Positions 38,901-48,121 of a stretch of 60,000 nt of DNA are shown one piece after another (the first letter of the stretch is position 1; each line of letters starts with the position of its first letter). Source of the stretch: Lingula anatina (lineage: Eukaryota > Brachiopoda > Lingulata > Lingulida > Lingulidae). The stretch lies in the NCBI RefSeq assembly GCF_001039355.2, contig NW_019776068.1:177705-237704 (forward strand), read 5' to 3'. Below the pieces are notes generated by a model that saw only the letters and a list, made by a program, of their open reading frames with translations, was not told the DNA's origin and ran no database searches. The position numbers and the translations under genes are program-made.

Positions 38901-39922
38901 TTAAAAAGAATATATTAACATTTGTTTTTTAGTTATGGTCAATGTTATCATGAAGGAAAATGTGAACTTTATCATAAATTAACATTGATAAAAATTGTAT
39001 AATTGTATAATTTCAATTTATATAATTTATAAAAATTTAAATGGTAACAGATATTTTATTAATTTTTATTCAAATTTTATTTAAACTGACAGTTAACATG
39101 GTTATAAATACATAATCAGCTGTAAGTGGGAAAGAAATAATGATATATTTATTTTTTAATTCCAGACATGCGGTTTGCTAGTGATGTTGTTATTTTCTAC
39201 TGTCGCCATGCATTCCATGAAGATTGTCTTCCAGCAAATGCCACTGTACGTTCTTTCAATATCTCACTGCAAAAATTTGGTACAGATATGTTTAAAGCAA
39301 GAACTTTTTTCTCTCAATTATTTAAGAATTTTCCTGGAGTAATTCAATTTTCTTCCATTTTAACATTTAACTTGCTTTTTATCATATGAAAAAAAGTATT
39401 AAATCAGAGATGTTGCAATTATTTCATTAATTAAAAAAAAAGACATGTAAATTCATTTTCAAAAATCTTGCTAATTCCTCAAGTAAAAGCTTAAAAAAGC
39501 TTAAAAACAGTAGTTCTGCAGTGTGGTTGGAGTGACTTGTTGAACTGATTGTGGTTGGTGTGATTTCAACACATTGCATGGATGAGACAAAACACAATCG
39601 TTGCCTTTAAGGCAATATTGTTCCACACCTTTCCTTTTGAATTTGACCAATTAAAAAGCCTGATACATAGAAAAAAGAAATTAATAATGTTTTTGAGTTT
39701 TTTCTTCAGGAAAAAAAAACATTTTTTTCTTTTAATATAATCCTTTTCTTTTCTCTTTTGAAAAAATATTTTATTACTCATGTTGAGCCTGTTAGCAGAT
39801 TTTTCCCAATGAATAAAATATTGTTGGAACTTAAAGTTTCAAAATGTCCGTTTCAGGAAAACTGCAGTATCTGTAATGCCCAGAGGAGAGGTCCTGGCAG
39901 CACCATCACATTCAGGAAATGA
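25563..39922 (+). CDS. VPS41: Vacuolar protein sorting-associated protein 41 (HOPS complex subunit)
   Basis: A complete gene of 26 coding exons, 861 codons (human protein about 854), all phases consistent. Exons: 25563-25583, 26540-26602, 27200-27295, 27659-27742, 28055-28129, 28627-28761, 29097-29216, 29502-29569, 31340-31488, 31649-31740, 32039-32174, 32355-32470, 32944-33000, 33275-33418, 33702-33803, 34552-34679, 35131-35178, 35689-35827, 36218-36268, 36476-36668, 37129-37269, 37996-38132, 38437-38536, 38801-38845, 39166-39245, 39857-39922. VPS41 tethers late endosomes and AP-3 vesicles to lysosomes. An acidic start (residues 8-30) precedes EPKLKYER and a WD40-type propeller to about residue 390, then an alpha-solenoid with the clathrin-heavy-chain repeat (FQLIHKHNLF, GLLNNIGTHVDPI). 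The C-terminal RING-H2 uses C803, C806, C826, H828, H831, C834, C843, C846, then RGPGS. The start was chosen because MAEKEHL joins in frame to the acidic exon, as in vertebrate VPS41. Confidence 0.96.
26105..26242 (+). pseudogene. THAP-domain relic in VPS41 intron 1
   Basis: An open frame starting MMNYCRVFNREK continues with SIHRLPAVVKTHGEGTK and ends at a TGA after ARWL. Cys, then H-R-L-P-A, then a Trp after a Lys/Gly-rich segment match the THAP zinc-finger pattern seen in transposon-derived THAP genes of marine invertebrates. The first Cys pair and the later Cys/His ligands are missing or lost after the stop, so it cannot be a working finger. A Lys-rich open stretch follows at about 26,291-26,366 up to the N at 26,367. 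Probably debris of a P-element-like transposon or a retro-inserted THAP gene. Confidence 0.5.
27447..27555. repeat. Dispersed repeat family 3 segment in VPS41 intron 3
   Basis: GTTCTGTTCTATATAG...ACTTTAATGATTCCAAAATT.ATGTAGC resembles 37,567-37,670 in the same orientation, and about 28,150-28,240 in the opposite one. The class is unknown. Confidence 0.5.
27924..27969. repeat. (AAAT)n microsatellite
   Basis: About eleven AAAT tetranucleotides in VPS41 intron 4. Confidence 0.95.
28135..28350. repeat. Dispersed repeat family 3 copy in VPS41 intron 5
   Basis: It starts with GGTAATGGCTCTGTCATTTC, matching GGCAATGGCTCTATCGTTCC at 37,280, directly after an exon donor in both places. It ends with CTTAAAAAGGTACAGTATCTG, found also at 11,350 and inverted at 37,310-37,340. 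The internal order differs from the 37 kb copy, so it is rearranged or composite. Confidence 0.5.
28982..28997. repeat. Poly-C tract
   Basis: Sixteen consecutive C in a VPS41 intron. A matching run of about 19 G lies at 32,248-32,266 in another VPS41 intron. Confidence 0.95.
29852..31236. mobile_element. TTAA-flanked MITE, family 1, long copy C in a VPS41 intron
   Basis: It is bounded by TTAA at 29,852 and 31,233 with inverted ends AGGGATAATAACTCTTCG and CGAAGAGTTATTATCCCT (18 bases). The first about 315 bases and last about 30 bases are family-1 sequence nearly identical to copy A. Between about 30,170 and 31,190 lies a roughly 1 kb unrelated interior, inflated by a 329-base repeat around an N at 30,691. 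It sits in the intron between VPS41 exons 8 and 9. Confidence 0.8.
30454..31199 (+). other. Small spliced-looking reading frame inside TTAA element C
   Basis: A segment at 30,454-30,520 begins ATG (MSETMWFHAKERF), is preceded by an acceptor-like TTTTTGCAG at 30,370-30,378, and ends in CAAG|GTAATT. Joining it to 31,093-31,199 (acceptor TTACAG) keeps frame and gives 57 codons ending TAA at 31,199, six bases before the shared family-1 end resumes. The start segment is repeated at 30,783-30,849 by the duplication around the N. No known domain is recognised. It is too short for a transposase. It could be a captured gene fragment, the decayed remains of a larger element, or chance. Confidence 0.3.
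32248..32266. repeat. Poly-G tract
   Basis: A run of about 19 consecutive G in the intron between VPS41 exons 11 and 12. It lies on the transcribed RNA as a G-run, which can favour quadruplex structure. Confidence 0.9.
34100..34448. mobile_element. TTAA-flanked MITE, family 1, copy D in a VPS41 intron
   Basis: TTAA lies at both ends, with inverted termini AAGGATAATAACTCTTCG and CAAAGAGTCATTATCCCT (minor mismatches). The interior aligns along its full length with copy A, including the region of the central palindrome (changed here to ATAATCTC...GAGATAAT with compensatory differences on both arms). It lies between VPS41 exons 15 and 16. Confidence 0.85.
35331..35498. mobile_element. Small MITE with CAGGGGCGGAT ends
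   Basis: A 168-base element in the intron between VPS41 exons 17 and 18. It begins CAGGGGCGGATTTAG and ends CTGGATCCGCCCCTG, a clear terminal inverted repeat with minor mismatches. Internally it has a second inverted pair around CTTCCGGAAGAC and repeated GAAGA-GGTCA blocks. CAGGGGCGGATCCAG-type ends are widespread on hAT-like non-autonomous elements. The flanks show only a partial repeat (TACTG), so the target duplication is not certain. Confidence 0.7.
35852..35931. repeat. Compound (TA)n-(GA)n microsatellite
   Basis: About 17 TA units followed by about 22 GA units with one interruption, in a VPS41 intron. Confidence 0.95.
37275..37680. repeat. Dispersed repeat family 3 copy interrupted by a nested MITE
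   Basis: The left part (37,275-37,345) and right part (37,576-37,670) match the other family-3 segments at 27.4 and 28.1 kb. MITE family 2 sits between them at 37,420-37,575, so the MITE inserted into an older repeat inside the VPS41 intron after exon 21. Confidence 0.5.
37420..37575. mobile_element. MITE family 2, copy 1 (ends GGCCCCCGTAACTCGAAAGC)
   Basis: A 156-base element whose left end GGCCCCCGTAACTCGAAAGC is the near-perfect inverse of its right end (CTTCGAGTTACGGGGCCC). It is nested in a family-3 repeat in a VPS41 intron. It matches 50,090-50,232 in reverse orientation over its full length (shared CATTGTGACC/GAGCGCAAGC and CCATATAATACAATGTAGCC). Non-coding. The superfamily is not clear because no target duplication is obvious. 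Confidence 0.8.
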
Positions 39923-39983
39923 CCAGCATGAGTGACATTGCTTGACCAACTTGATGGACATTGTTAAACCATAATAATGGACA

Positions 39984-40637
39984 GAATTTAACCAACATGA
40001 TGGATGTGGCTTGGGCAACATAATGGGAAAGGCATGATTGATTTATCTCATGTATATCTGATCCTCACTTGATTGATTTTTCTATTACTTGTACAAAACA
40101 GAAAATTAAGCTGAGATCTTTAATTTTAAAGACTGCTTTATGTACAGTTAAAGGTCATGTTCACAGCTGTTTACAAGAGGGTGGAAACTTAAATTTAAAT
40201 TTTTGGGCACAGTTTAAATGATGCTGTGTGACTTGTTTTCTATTATTTAATGATATACTGGTGGTCATACCACACACAAACAAACTGAAAGAAATTATGT
40301 AATCAAACTTGGGTCATTGATTGTTATTGTCAGCAACTACATTTTCAGTTGTAATATCTTGATATATGTAAATAAAATGAATTATTGATGTCATTGCTTG
40401 GTGTTTTTTAAATCTTACTTTACATGTGAGTGGTATGTACAATTTAAATTAAGATATTGATTATCGGTGTTTAACTAGGGTGGTCAGTTTTAAGTATTTT
40501 CTTGAATAATGCCCATTAAAAAAAGCTTACGATAGAAAGGAAGTTGACAAAGAATATTTACCAGCATATTAAAAAGTATTTTTACCTTGTAGTGCCCCCC
40601 CTCCACACACACAGACACACACACAGACCAGCTTTTT
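39984..40637. repeat. VPS41 3' flank, duplicated segment copy 1
   Basis: This segment is repeated almost without change at 40,639-41,275, and a single N (40,638) separates the copies. Copy 1 has extra CACA units and ends at GCTTTTT. Copy 2 continues into a 27-base poly-T. The pattern fits two contig ends that overlap at a homopolymer and were not merged. Confidence 0.85.
40371..40376 (+). terminator. VPS41: VPS41 polyadenylation signal
   Basis: AATAAA lies about 450 bases downstream of the VPS41 stop codon. A second copy lies near 41,030 within the duplicated 3' flank. It is the nearest canonical signal downstream of the gene. Confidence 0.6.
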
Positions 40638-40638
40638 N

Positions 40639-41301
40639 GAATTTAACCAACGTGATGGATGTGGCTTGGGCAACATAATGGGAAAGGCATGATTGATTTA
40701 TCTCATGTATATCTGATCCTCACTTGATTGATTTTTCTATTACTTGTACAAAACAGAAAATTAAGCTGAGATCTTTAATTTTAAAGACTGCTTTATGTAC
40801 AGTTAAAGGTCATGTTCACAGCTGTTTACAAGAGGGTGGAAACTTAAATTTAAATTTTTGGGCACAGTTTAAATGATGCTGTGTGACTTGTTTTCTATTA
40901 TTTAATGATATACTGGTGGTCATACCACACACAAACAAACTGAAAGAAATTATGTAATCAAACTTGGGTCATTGATTGTTATTGTCAGCAACTACATTTT
41001 CAGTTGTAATATCTTGATATATGTAAATAAAATGAATTATTGATGTCATTGCTTGGTGTTTTTTAAATCTTACTTTACATGTGAGTGGTATGTACAATTT
41101 AAATTAAGATATTGATTATCGGTGTTTAACTAGGGTGGTCAGTTTTAAGTATTTTCTTGAATAATGCCCATTAAAAAAAGCTTACGATAGAAAGGAAGTT
41201 GACAAAGAATATTTACCAGCATATTAAAAAGTATTTTTACCTTGTAGTGCCCCCCCTCCACACACACAGACCAGTTTTTTTTTTTTTTTTTTTTTTTTTT
41301 T
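40639..41301. repeat. VPS41 3' flank, duplicated segment copy 2 plus poly-T
   Basis: Second copy of 39,984-40,637, ending in a poly-T tract at about 41,275-41,301, where the first contig probably failed. Confidence 0.85.
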
Positions 41302-42209
41302 AGGAAGGACAGTTTATTGGGTTTTAGTTTTCTGTAATAAAATGCGTATTGTTTTTTGCCTTGCCGTGAGAGGGCAGCACATATTAAAATGAATGATTGT
41401 TGACCAAGAGAAGACGACATTAAATAAATTGTTGTTCAATTTGCAATTCCTGGTTCTCTATCACAATATAAACATAGCTATCTTTTTAATGACTGCTAAA
41501 TGTTCTTAATCATACTGCTGAAAGGGCATCGAGGCAACTGATAACGAGAGCAAACAGAAAAGTTTGAAAAGGACGGAAGGTTCAGAGAGAGGTCAAATTG
41601 TGACGTCAGAGGTCATCAAACCGCTCCATTCATTCATGATGCAGCACACAGGAATTTTGTGGCCGAGCGAAAGAAGGTAGTTCAACAAAACTGCGGGAAA
41701 TTACCAAGCTTATAAACGCTCAACGCATCAAGGAAGTTAGGTTGTACTGATTTTGATTACCAAGCAGGTTGATATTGGATACCTGACGGGAAATTTGTGC
41801 GCGAGGTGTCGGACTCCGGTGACAAATTCATAACTGCCATTTGAAGTTTTGCACCGATTCGAGTTTGTCATTAGAGGGGATAAGCAGTTATCTGCGTTCA
41901 TAAAATTATCTTCACATATCTCACATTTATAATGTGACCTAACCGTTTCTGGTCGACGTCATTCTGTTTAAATCTGAATTATCATCAGCACGAGCGAGGA
42001 ATTAATTGTGGACAATCAGACTGCACTGGTGACAGATCGTGATAATAAGGCCGAAAATATTCAATTTTTTTCACACGGTCTTTTTAACTTGGTCAGAACG
42101 GGTAAAAAGTTGGATCAAGCAACACAACCTTCTTGTGTCACACCAACAGACACAGAGAGGGTCGCAGTGAAGGGACACCAGTGAATTTTACCACATTTGT
42201 GGGCCAACG

Positions 42210-42349
42210 ATGAACAGTGTCGAACTGAATAATATTTTGGATAGATTACTGAATTTGAGAATGATGCCTGCGGGAGAACACAAACTCAACTGTGACATCA
42301 GGCAAGAGCCCCTAACAGAGAGATTTACCATAGAGGGCGAGATCGGAAG
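42210..42349 (+). CDS. First coding exon of an unidentified gene, possibly a DRAK/STK17-type kinase (partial)
   Basis: ATG at 42,210 (CAACGATGA) opens 46 codons plus two bases to a GTAGGT donor. The peptide starts MNSVELNNILDRLLNLR and ends in IRQEPLTERFTIEGEIG with R or S at the splice. EPLTERF...GEIGR resembles the segment just before the glycine-rich loop of a protein kinase, and IR-x-EP at this spacing recalls the STK17/DRAK group of death-associated kinases. This is inference from a short motif, and no kinase core exon was found in the window. The first 15 residues also loosely recall the start of protein phosphatase 1, but the rest does not. A long leader without a TATA box extends back to about 41,560. 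The next exon may lie beyond the window, since the intron sequence reappears at 58,939. Confidence 0.4.
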
Positions 42350-43994
42350 GTAGGTGGACATTTGAATTCACAACATTTTATACATTCTTAACATTAGATT
42401 TTTGCTGTCTAGACTGGTTACTAATATATGCTGTCACGTATGAAAGAGGCATGAATAAATTGAATTGTCTTAAAGTTGCTGTTGTCATTGCTTCTGCCTA
42501 ACTGGACTGTAGTTTCACGGTGAACTGCAAAATAAATGATTTATCTTTGTATAAGGTATGTGTGTGTGATAGAGAGAGATAACATAAACCTCAAAAACAT
42601 ATCATTGTAAGATAGCCTCAGTTGTGACTGGTAGAGTTTTAGTAAACTTTGTTGAAGATTCCGGAAGTTTTTATGTACAGCTGTAGCCTGAAGAGGTATC
42701 TGCAGCCTGGAGGCCAGATAAAGATGTATTCACATAACATATTTCTAAACAGAAAACTAGAGCGGAAATCAATATATTACTGGTATATTTGTGTGCTTTG
42801 CCAAAATGTCTGATACACAAGAGTTACAGCAAAAAAAAAAAGACTTTTTATGTGTTTATTATATATTCAGCGATGTGAAGACAAATGAGCACCTTGTTTA
42901 ATGGTTGGTTGTGTTGATCAACAAGTATGCAGACATATTCAGTGTCAACATGTTGATGCTGTGCTAGGTGTTGTTTACCTGTATGGGGCAAGATTTATAT
43001 CTGGAGGTATATTGGGTTATACAATATATTCTGACAGAGGGGAGGCTACAAATTGATGATACAGCGCCCCTTTTTGATTTGGATTTCATTTACACAACAT
43101 CCTTGAATAAGGGTAATACCGTTTTATATCCCTGGTAGCTCTCATCATAGTGAAAGTCAGACCGCAAGTGTGGCAACGACGTCTGTGTCTACTATTTAGT
43201 GTGAAAATACTCCGGAAGCTGATGGTGGTTTTACAAACCTTTCTCATCACACTATTAACACTCCCCACACTAGTCTGCGGTGTGGGATATGGCCAGTAGT
43301 TTGGTGGTCTGAAAGCCCCGTCTGAAAGTGACTCAGTCCATAACTTGTAGAAATGCCAGCATTTTTTTTTTTTTTTTTTTTTTCTGAATTGAAATGGGTT
43401 TGGAGAAACTGTGGGATTAAACACTTGTCAATTGTCATTTTCAATCCATTCAAAATTTTTTATTTGAATTTTTTTGTCTGTTATTGCTCAAAGAAAAACA
43501 GAGACATTCTGAACTGATCCCAGATTTTGTTGTTATGAGGGACATAACCCTCTTCAGAAACCTCAAATAGATCTTTAAATGTGTAAAGTAGTCATAAGTT
43601 TGTACTAAAGTGGCCAAATGGCTGCTACGCTATTTAAATGACATTGTAAAGCTTGTCTGTATAATACATTGTCATGTCTGCTTTATTTCTTTCAGAAGAA
43701 AAGAGATATTCTTTATAAAAAATGATGCTACATGTGCTTTAACCTTTTGGTTAACGATACATTTGTAAATACCTAGGAGTTGTAACTTACTAAGTGTATA
43801 TTAATTTGCCAAAAATATCATTTTTCTCTTCTCACCAAAATAATAATGAAAATAATGGCGACATTATGGGATAAAACTATAATCAGTTAAGTGGAAAAAG
43901 AAAGACAGAAGAAAAGAAAAAAAAAGTTATTTTGGCAGTTCACAGCTGTTCTGATAGAGTACCAGCATGTTCCAAGAATCCTCAGAATACCCAT

Positions 43995-44450
43995 GAACAC
44001 TGAAAATGGCAGCCGCTTTCCTTATTTTGTGTGTGGTTGCCAGACATTGCCTACCCTTCAAATAGAATGTGGAATTCTCAGGATTTTCGTGATAACATTG
44101 GTCACTCTGCTCTGTGCTTGGTGGCCATACGCTGTTTGCCCTTTATATGTAATAAAGAATTCCCAGAATTTCTGTGAGTCCATTGCCTTGTTCCTCTGGT
44201 GGCCAGAATCATATGTAATAAAGATTTCCGAGAATTTCTCTGAGTCCGTTGGTCATTTTGCTCTGTGCTTGGTGGCCAGACGCTGCTTACTCTTCATTTG
44301 TAATGAAGAATTCACAGAATTTCTGGGAATATTTCCACCACTTCTCCTTGGCCAGACAGCCAGACACTGCCTTGCCCTTTAGGTGTTATGCTGAACTCTC
44401 AGAATTTCCATGAATTCCAGTGGTCAGTCTGACTTTTCACCTGGGGATCA
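43995..44450. repeat. Degenerate tandem repeat, unit about 75-85 bases
   Basis: Units share TTGGTGGCCAGACGCTG, then TATGTAATAAAGAATTCCCA, then GAATTTCTGTGAGTCC. Anchors near 44,035, 44,121, 44,199, 44,272 and 44,349 show spacings of 73-86 bases. The array recurs at the right end of the window (from about 59,735). A 163-codon open frame at 43,891-44,382 is a by-product of it. Confidence 0.75.
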
Positions 44451-44845
44451 TTTGTCTTTACCCTTAAAATAGAGGCTAATGGCTCCGAGATAACCTCTCA
44501 GACATTTTCCTGGGCCAGCCCTTGCCACCCTGTTCACCTGCATTCCTCTGGTACCATCAGAATACTCCACTGTGAAGAAAAGTTGCTGGATATTAATGTG
44601 ATTTTTGCTTATTATTTGCAGTACAATACAATACCCATGTGTTATATACATGGTTGCAATATGTAGTTTGTTCAGAGGAAATGCCTTAATGGTGTTAATC
44701 TCTTGTGAGTTGTTTGGTATGTCAGCTGGCCATCAGGTGTGAAAGGGGGATTAGACTGGATTGGTATAGTTTAATAACACCTTCAACTTTCAGGGTTTTA
44801 CGTGTACTTAGTAGGGGAAATCTTATATGATATCCATCTAGTTAG

Positions 44846-44849
<4 letters not shown>

Positions 44850-44884
<35 letters not shown>
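44850..44884. repeat. (TC)n microsatellite
   Basis: About 17 uninterrupted TC units. Confidence 0.95.
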
Positions 44885-44886
<2 letters not shown>

Positions 44887-45045
44887 TAGTCTTTCTCATC
44901 TGTGGTCATGGTCAATTTGTAGGTGGTGATTTACTTGGCTACTTTGTGGTCATCACGAACACCTCCCTTGAGCCACGCCCATTGAAATTGCCCACTCCTG
45001 TCTGTCCATGTGCATGGGGGAGGTATTCTGAAATCAGAGCGAGGG

Positions 45046-45046
<1 letters not shown>

Positions 45047-45083
<37 letters not shown>
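45047..45083. repeat. (TA)n microsatellite
   Basis: About 18 uninterrupted TA units. Confidence 0.95.
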
Positions 45084-45087
<4 letters not shown>

Positions 45088-46465
45088 TCTATGTGATTTG
45101 CATGCCAGTCGATACCATTCAAGTTGTGTTTTGTGATTTAAGGGCATACTTTGAAAATTTCATTACGTGTGCACATTGATTTTTTCTCCCGATTCTCTCT
45201 TGTGGTGTAGTATATATCTATGTTGAATGAAGATGTAGATAGTTGTTGTCATTGGAAGAAATGGCAGTCTTAGATTGTGGAGGAAAACATTATAATTATT
45301 GTGTGTGTCTAATTGGTTTGTTGTTGAAGTAGATCTGATTCACTTTTGTTGCACCCCTTGTATTGTTGTGTTGTTTTGTAAGATGAAAAAGGGGTATTTA
45401 CAAAGGAATTTATTGAGTCATCAACAGTGAACTTAAAAACAATGTCCATTGAGTAATGAGAATCTTTTTCAAAATTAGTTTTCCATGGTCCTTTTGTTTA
45501 TTGATGATAAGTGATTTTGTAAGCCTCCCCCTCCCCCCCCCCAAAAAAAAAAGAAAAAAAAGAAAAAAAAAACAAAATACAAAACAAAAAACATGTTCCT
45601 CCATCTTCAGTCTTAGAGTCTTAGAACCCATTCAGAACAGAGGATCTGTGGATTTTCTGTCATGTACTAGTAGAGGCAGGGAGACCATCAGTGGATAAGT
45701 CGGCTCTGCTTTCATGTAGAGTCCGCCATATTTGATCCGTGGATCTATGGATCCTCGGATCTTCTATTCTGAATGGCCTTTTACACACATACATGTCCTA
45801 AGGTGGTCTTCACAGGATGTTCATTTGTACTATTTACCAGTACTAGTATATATATATCATTAATTGTACATTAGTGGCATGGGTGTGATGTTCCTGAATG
45901 TCTTAATTTCCCATTCATATGTGTTTTGGGCCAAGCCTTGATTTAACACATTGTCTTAAATGTGGACGTCAATAAAAATAGATTTATTTATCTTTAGATT
46001 GGTGACTCAGGTTGCCTGGTCACAATGTTTGATGTATCTGTCATAGTTTCTAGGAAACCAAGTGGACTTGGTTTGATACATGGCATAATTCTTGGTTTCA
46101 AAAAGCTCCCATTTGTAGGTTAGCGAGAGATTCAAACTATGGGACACAGGGTCACGTAATTCTCTAATTAATCTTATTCTGTAATTTTCATATCCGCAAC
46201 CATATTCAAGTCAAAATGAATTTATACATATTTTAAAGATTAGGTATTTTTGCTAGGAACACAACACATAGAAGCATAATGTGTCCTGAACCCTATTTCA
46301 CTAGTGACAAATTTACCTAAAGTAGGTGTCTTTTTCCTATTGCCGGAAGTTCATACATTAAATTTATCATGGAAAACAAATTCCCTGCAATTCAGACATG
46401 CTGAAACTGTCGGTCCGATCGGTCATGACCGGCAAAATTTGTCTGGACCGGTAAAATCTTGTACT

Positions 46466-46488
46466 TTGTCGGTCCAAAGGACCGACAA
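46466..46488. repeat. Perfect hairpin, 10-base arms
   Basis: TTGTCGGTCC and GGACCGACAA are separated by AAA. GTCGGTCC occurs again near 46,409, and ACCGG motifs lie between, making a cluster of CGGTCC/GGACCG motifs in about 80 bases. Confidence 0.8.
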
Positions 46489-47449
46489 GAGCAGGGGTAA
46501 TCCTAGAGAGGGGTGAGAAACGTCCATTGTTCTCGTCAGCGAGGCTGGCTTTTTTCAGGGTATGTACGCACAGACAGAAAACTAAGTATTGTGGGAACGT
46601 TACTAATGAAGCCACTGGTAATACTAGTAGATATCAGCCTGTAGTCTTGAACAAGCGCCTCGAAGACGAGTGAACAGTTGTCAAAAACAAAAGACCCAGG
46701 TGTGGTAGTTCAACCACTGTTCATGCGTGCCGCAACGACCAAACCTAATTGCTCCTCAAGGTCACAAAACAATATCCGGTATTGACGGCCAGGCTCGTCT
46801 TAATCATATAAGTAGCGCGTTTCCACCCCCTGACAAGAGTTTTAAGAGCCGCCATTTTGAATTAACAGTAAGCGTTCGATGTGCTTCAGAAATAAAATTA
46901 TATAAAATCCACATCATTTTTTCTTCCATTTACTAATCTAGTGACACGTCAAAATGACCACATTGCGGTCACATTTACTTACAAAGTACGCTAGCCAATC
47001 GTATTATCCCTCTCTCAAACGAATGGGTTCTTCCCCATGGGGAATCCCCCTGCTCTCGATAATTACGCGCCCCGTCATTGGTATATTGGCCGCGACACAC
47101 AGATAGCTATCACGAGGGCGGTCCACGCTGCCAAGCACATGTAAACATGCAGGAAAAAATGTTAACTGCTTAACTTGGACGCCTGACTCCTTTCTCAAGA
47201 ACAATTATTCATATAGGAACCAAGGATAATGACGCCTGACCTTCGAAGGTACGTATACATCGTTATTCGTTCTTTTAGGGAGAAAAAAGCGTTGATAGTA
47301 GCCTACATGGAAATGAGGTCACCCGATTCACTCAGTAAAAACGATTTCAGAATTATAGGACTGAATATTATGCATNATCGTCCGAAACATCAGAAAACAG
47401 CATTTCTACAATGTAGCTGTCAGCTTTGCCGAAAAATGAATGAGAGTGA

Positions 47450-47501
47450 CTGCCACGTGCGGGAGATGGGCAGGAAACTGCCACGTGCGGGAGATGGGCA
47501 G
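47450..47501. repeat. Tandem 28-base repeat carrying CACGTG
   Basis: Two identical 24-base blocks (CTGCCACGTGCGGGAGATGG...) are spaced 28 bases apart. Each contains a perfect E-box CACGTG, at 47,454 and 47,482. Confidence 0.9.
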
Positions 47502-47730
47502 CCAACTTCTCACAGAAAAACCACTGACCCATATCTCTGCCAAAGCACACGCAACCACAAACCATTCACACAAATGAAAATAATTGGACGGTGACCACAA
47601 TTAGACAGAAACTATCGGCGTAAGCGCGGGAAAAGTCCATTCTTTGATATCACTCCATGCGCGGTGATATCAGCGTGTTCTATTCAAAGTTAGGGGGTTT
47701 GGGTGAGGAACATGCACGATTTCCCTTAGT

Positions 47731-47852
47731 ATGTATGACAAATAATGCACTGTTACCCCCTCGCCCGATATCCACGATAGCATGCCTCGCTGACGCTCGG
47801 CCTGCTATCGTGGATATCGGGCTCGTGGACAGTGCATTATTTACTACATACA
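47731..47852. mobile_element. Fold-back palindromic element
   Basis: The left arm 47,731-47,793 and right arm 47,800-47,852 are inverted copies with a short centre. Paired blocks are AATAATGCACTGT with ACAGTGCATTATT, and CCCGATATCCACGATAGCA with TGCTATCGTGGATATCGGG. Open frames cross it on both strands, but they are mirror products. It could be a small fold-back transposon or a hairpin-forming regulatory element just upstream of the secreted gene. Confidence 0.8.
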
Positions 47853-48017
47853 AATTGAACTCCGCCGGGTGGTTTCCGAAAAAGAATATTACCTGTCCTT
47901 CCAAAAGAGATCAGTAGTAGCTTAGACTAACCAATGGGGATCTGTCACACGATTCGATTTGTGACACCCACTTGACCATTGCCTTATATGGTAAACCACG
48001 TGCAAATCTCCGGTGCG

Positions 48018-48060
48018 AGTAAGCATAAATACCCCTGCTTTCATACTCATTTTGTCCATC
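48018..48060 (+). promoter_or_regulatory. Core promoter of the secreted lectin/aerolysin-like gene
   Basis: CATAAATA at about 48,023-48,030 is a TATA-type box, about 95 bases before the start codon. It suggests a transcription start near 48,050-48,060 and a leader of about 65 bases. A CACGTG E-box lies upstream at 47,997-48,002. A TATA-driven short promoter fits a regulated secreted effector better than a housekeeping gene. Confidence 0.5.
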
Positions 48061-48121
48061 TGTCTTTTCGGGAGACGTTCGATCCGGATCCGTTACGACC
48101 CACTTTCGTCACTGCGAGAAG

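Larger units (their letters stand above)
42350..47375. other. Probable intron and intergenic sequence without recognised genes
   Basis: It contains poly-T tracts, a (TC)n at 44,850-44,884, a (TA)n at 45,047-45,083, and a degenerate tandem repeat at 43,995-44,450. There is also a GC-richer stretch from about 46,380 with a strong hairpin at 46,466-46,488, and a YY1-type element AAAATGGCGGC on the minus strand near 46,852. The last opens a 32-codon minus-strand frame beginning MAALKTLVRGWKR that lacks a convincing donor. No exon with both splice signals was accepted. Confidence 0.35.

Noticed and set aside
42210-42260. Start of a protein phosphatase 1 catalytic subunit (ELNNILDRLL)
   Set aside because: Only the first helix resembles PP1. 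The following residues do not match the conserved EIRxLC region.
43086-43424. Minus-strand frame of 112 codons that recurs at 58.8-59.2 kb
   Set aside because: It crosses a poly-A/T tract that differs in length between the copies, which shifts the frame, so it is unlikely to be coding.
43891-44382. 163-codon plus-strand open frame
   Set aside because: It is produced by the 75-85 base tandem repeat. The repeated peptide blocks follow the DNA period, and the equivalent region at 59.7 kb differs by allele-like changes without coding constraint.
46806-46902. First exon of a mitochondrial-type protein on the minus strand (MAALKTLVRGWKR)
   Set aside because: The frame stops after 32 codons with no convincing donor, so only the YY1-type motif is noted.
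47482-47487. Carbohydrate response element for MLX/Mondo
   Set aside because: The two CACGTG boxes are 28 bases apart start to start, not separated by the 5 bases that define a ChoRE.
47657-47917. Frames of 74-86 codons on both strands
   Set aside because: They mirror each other because they read the two arms of the fold-back element.
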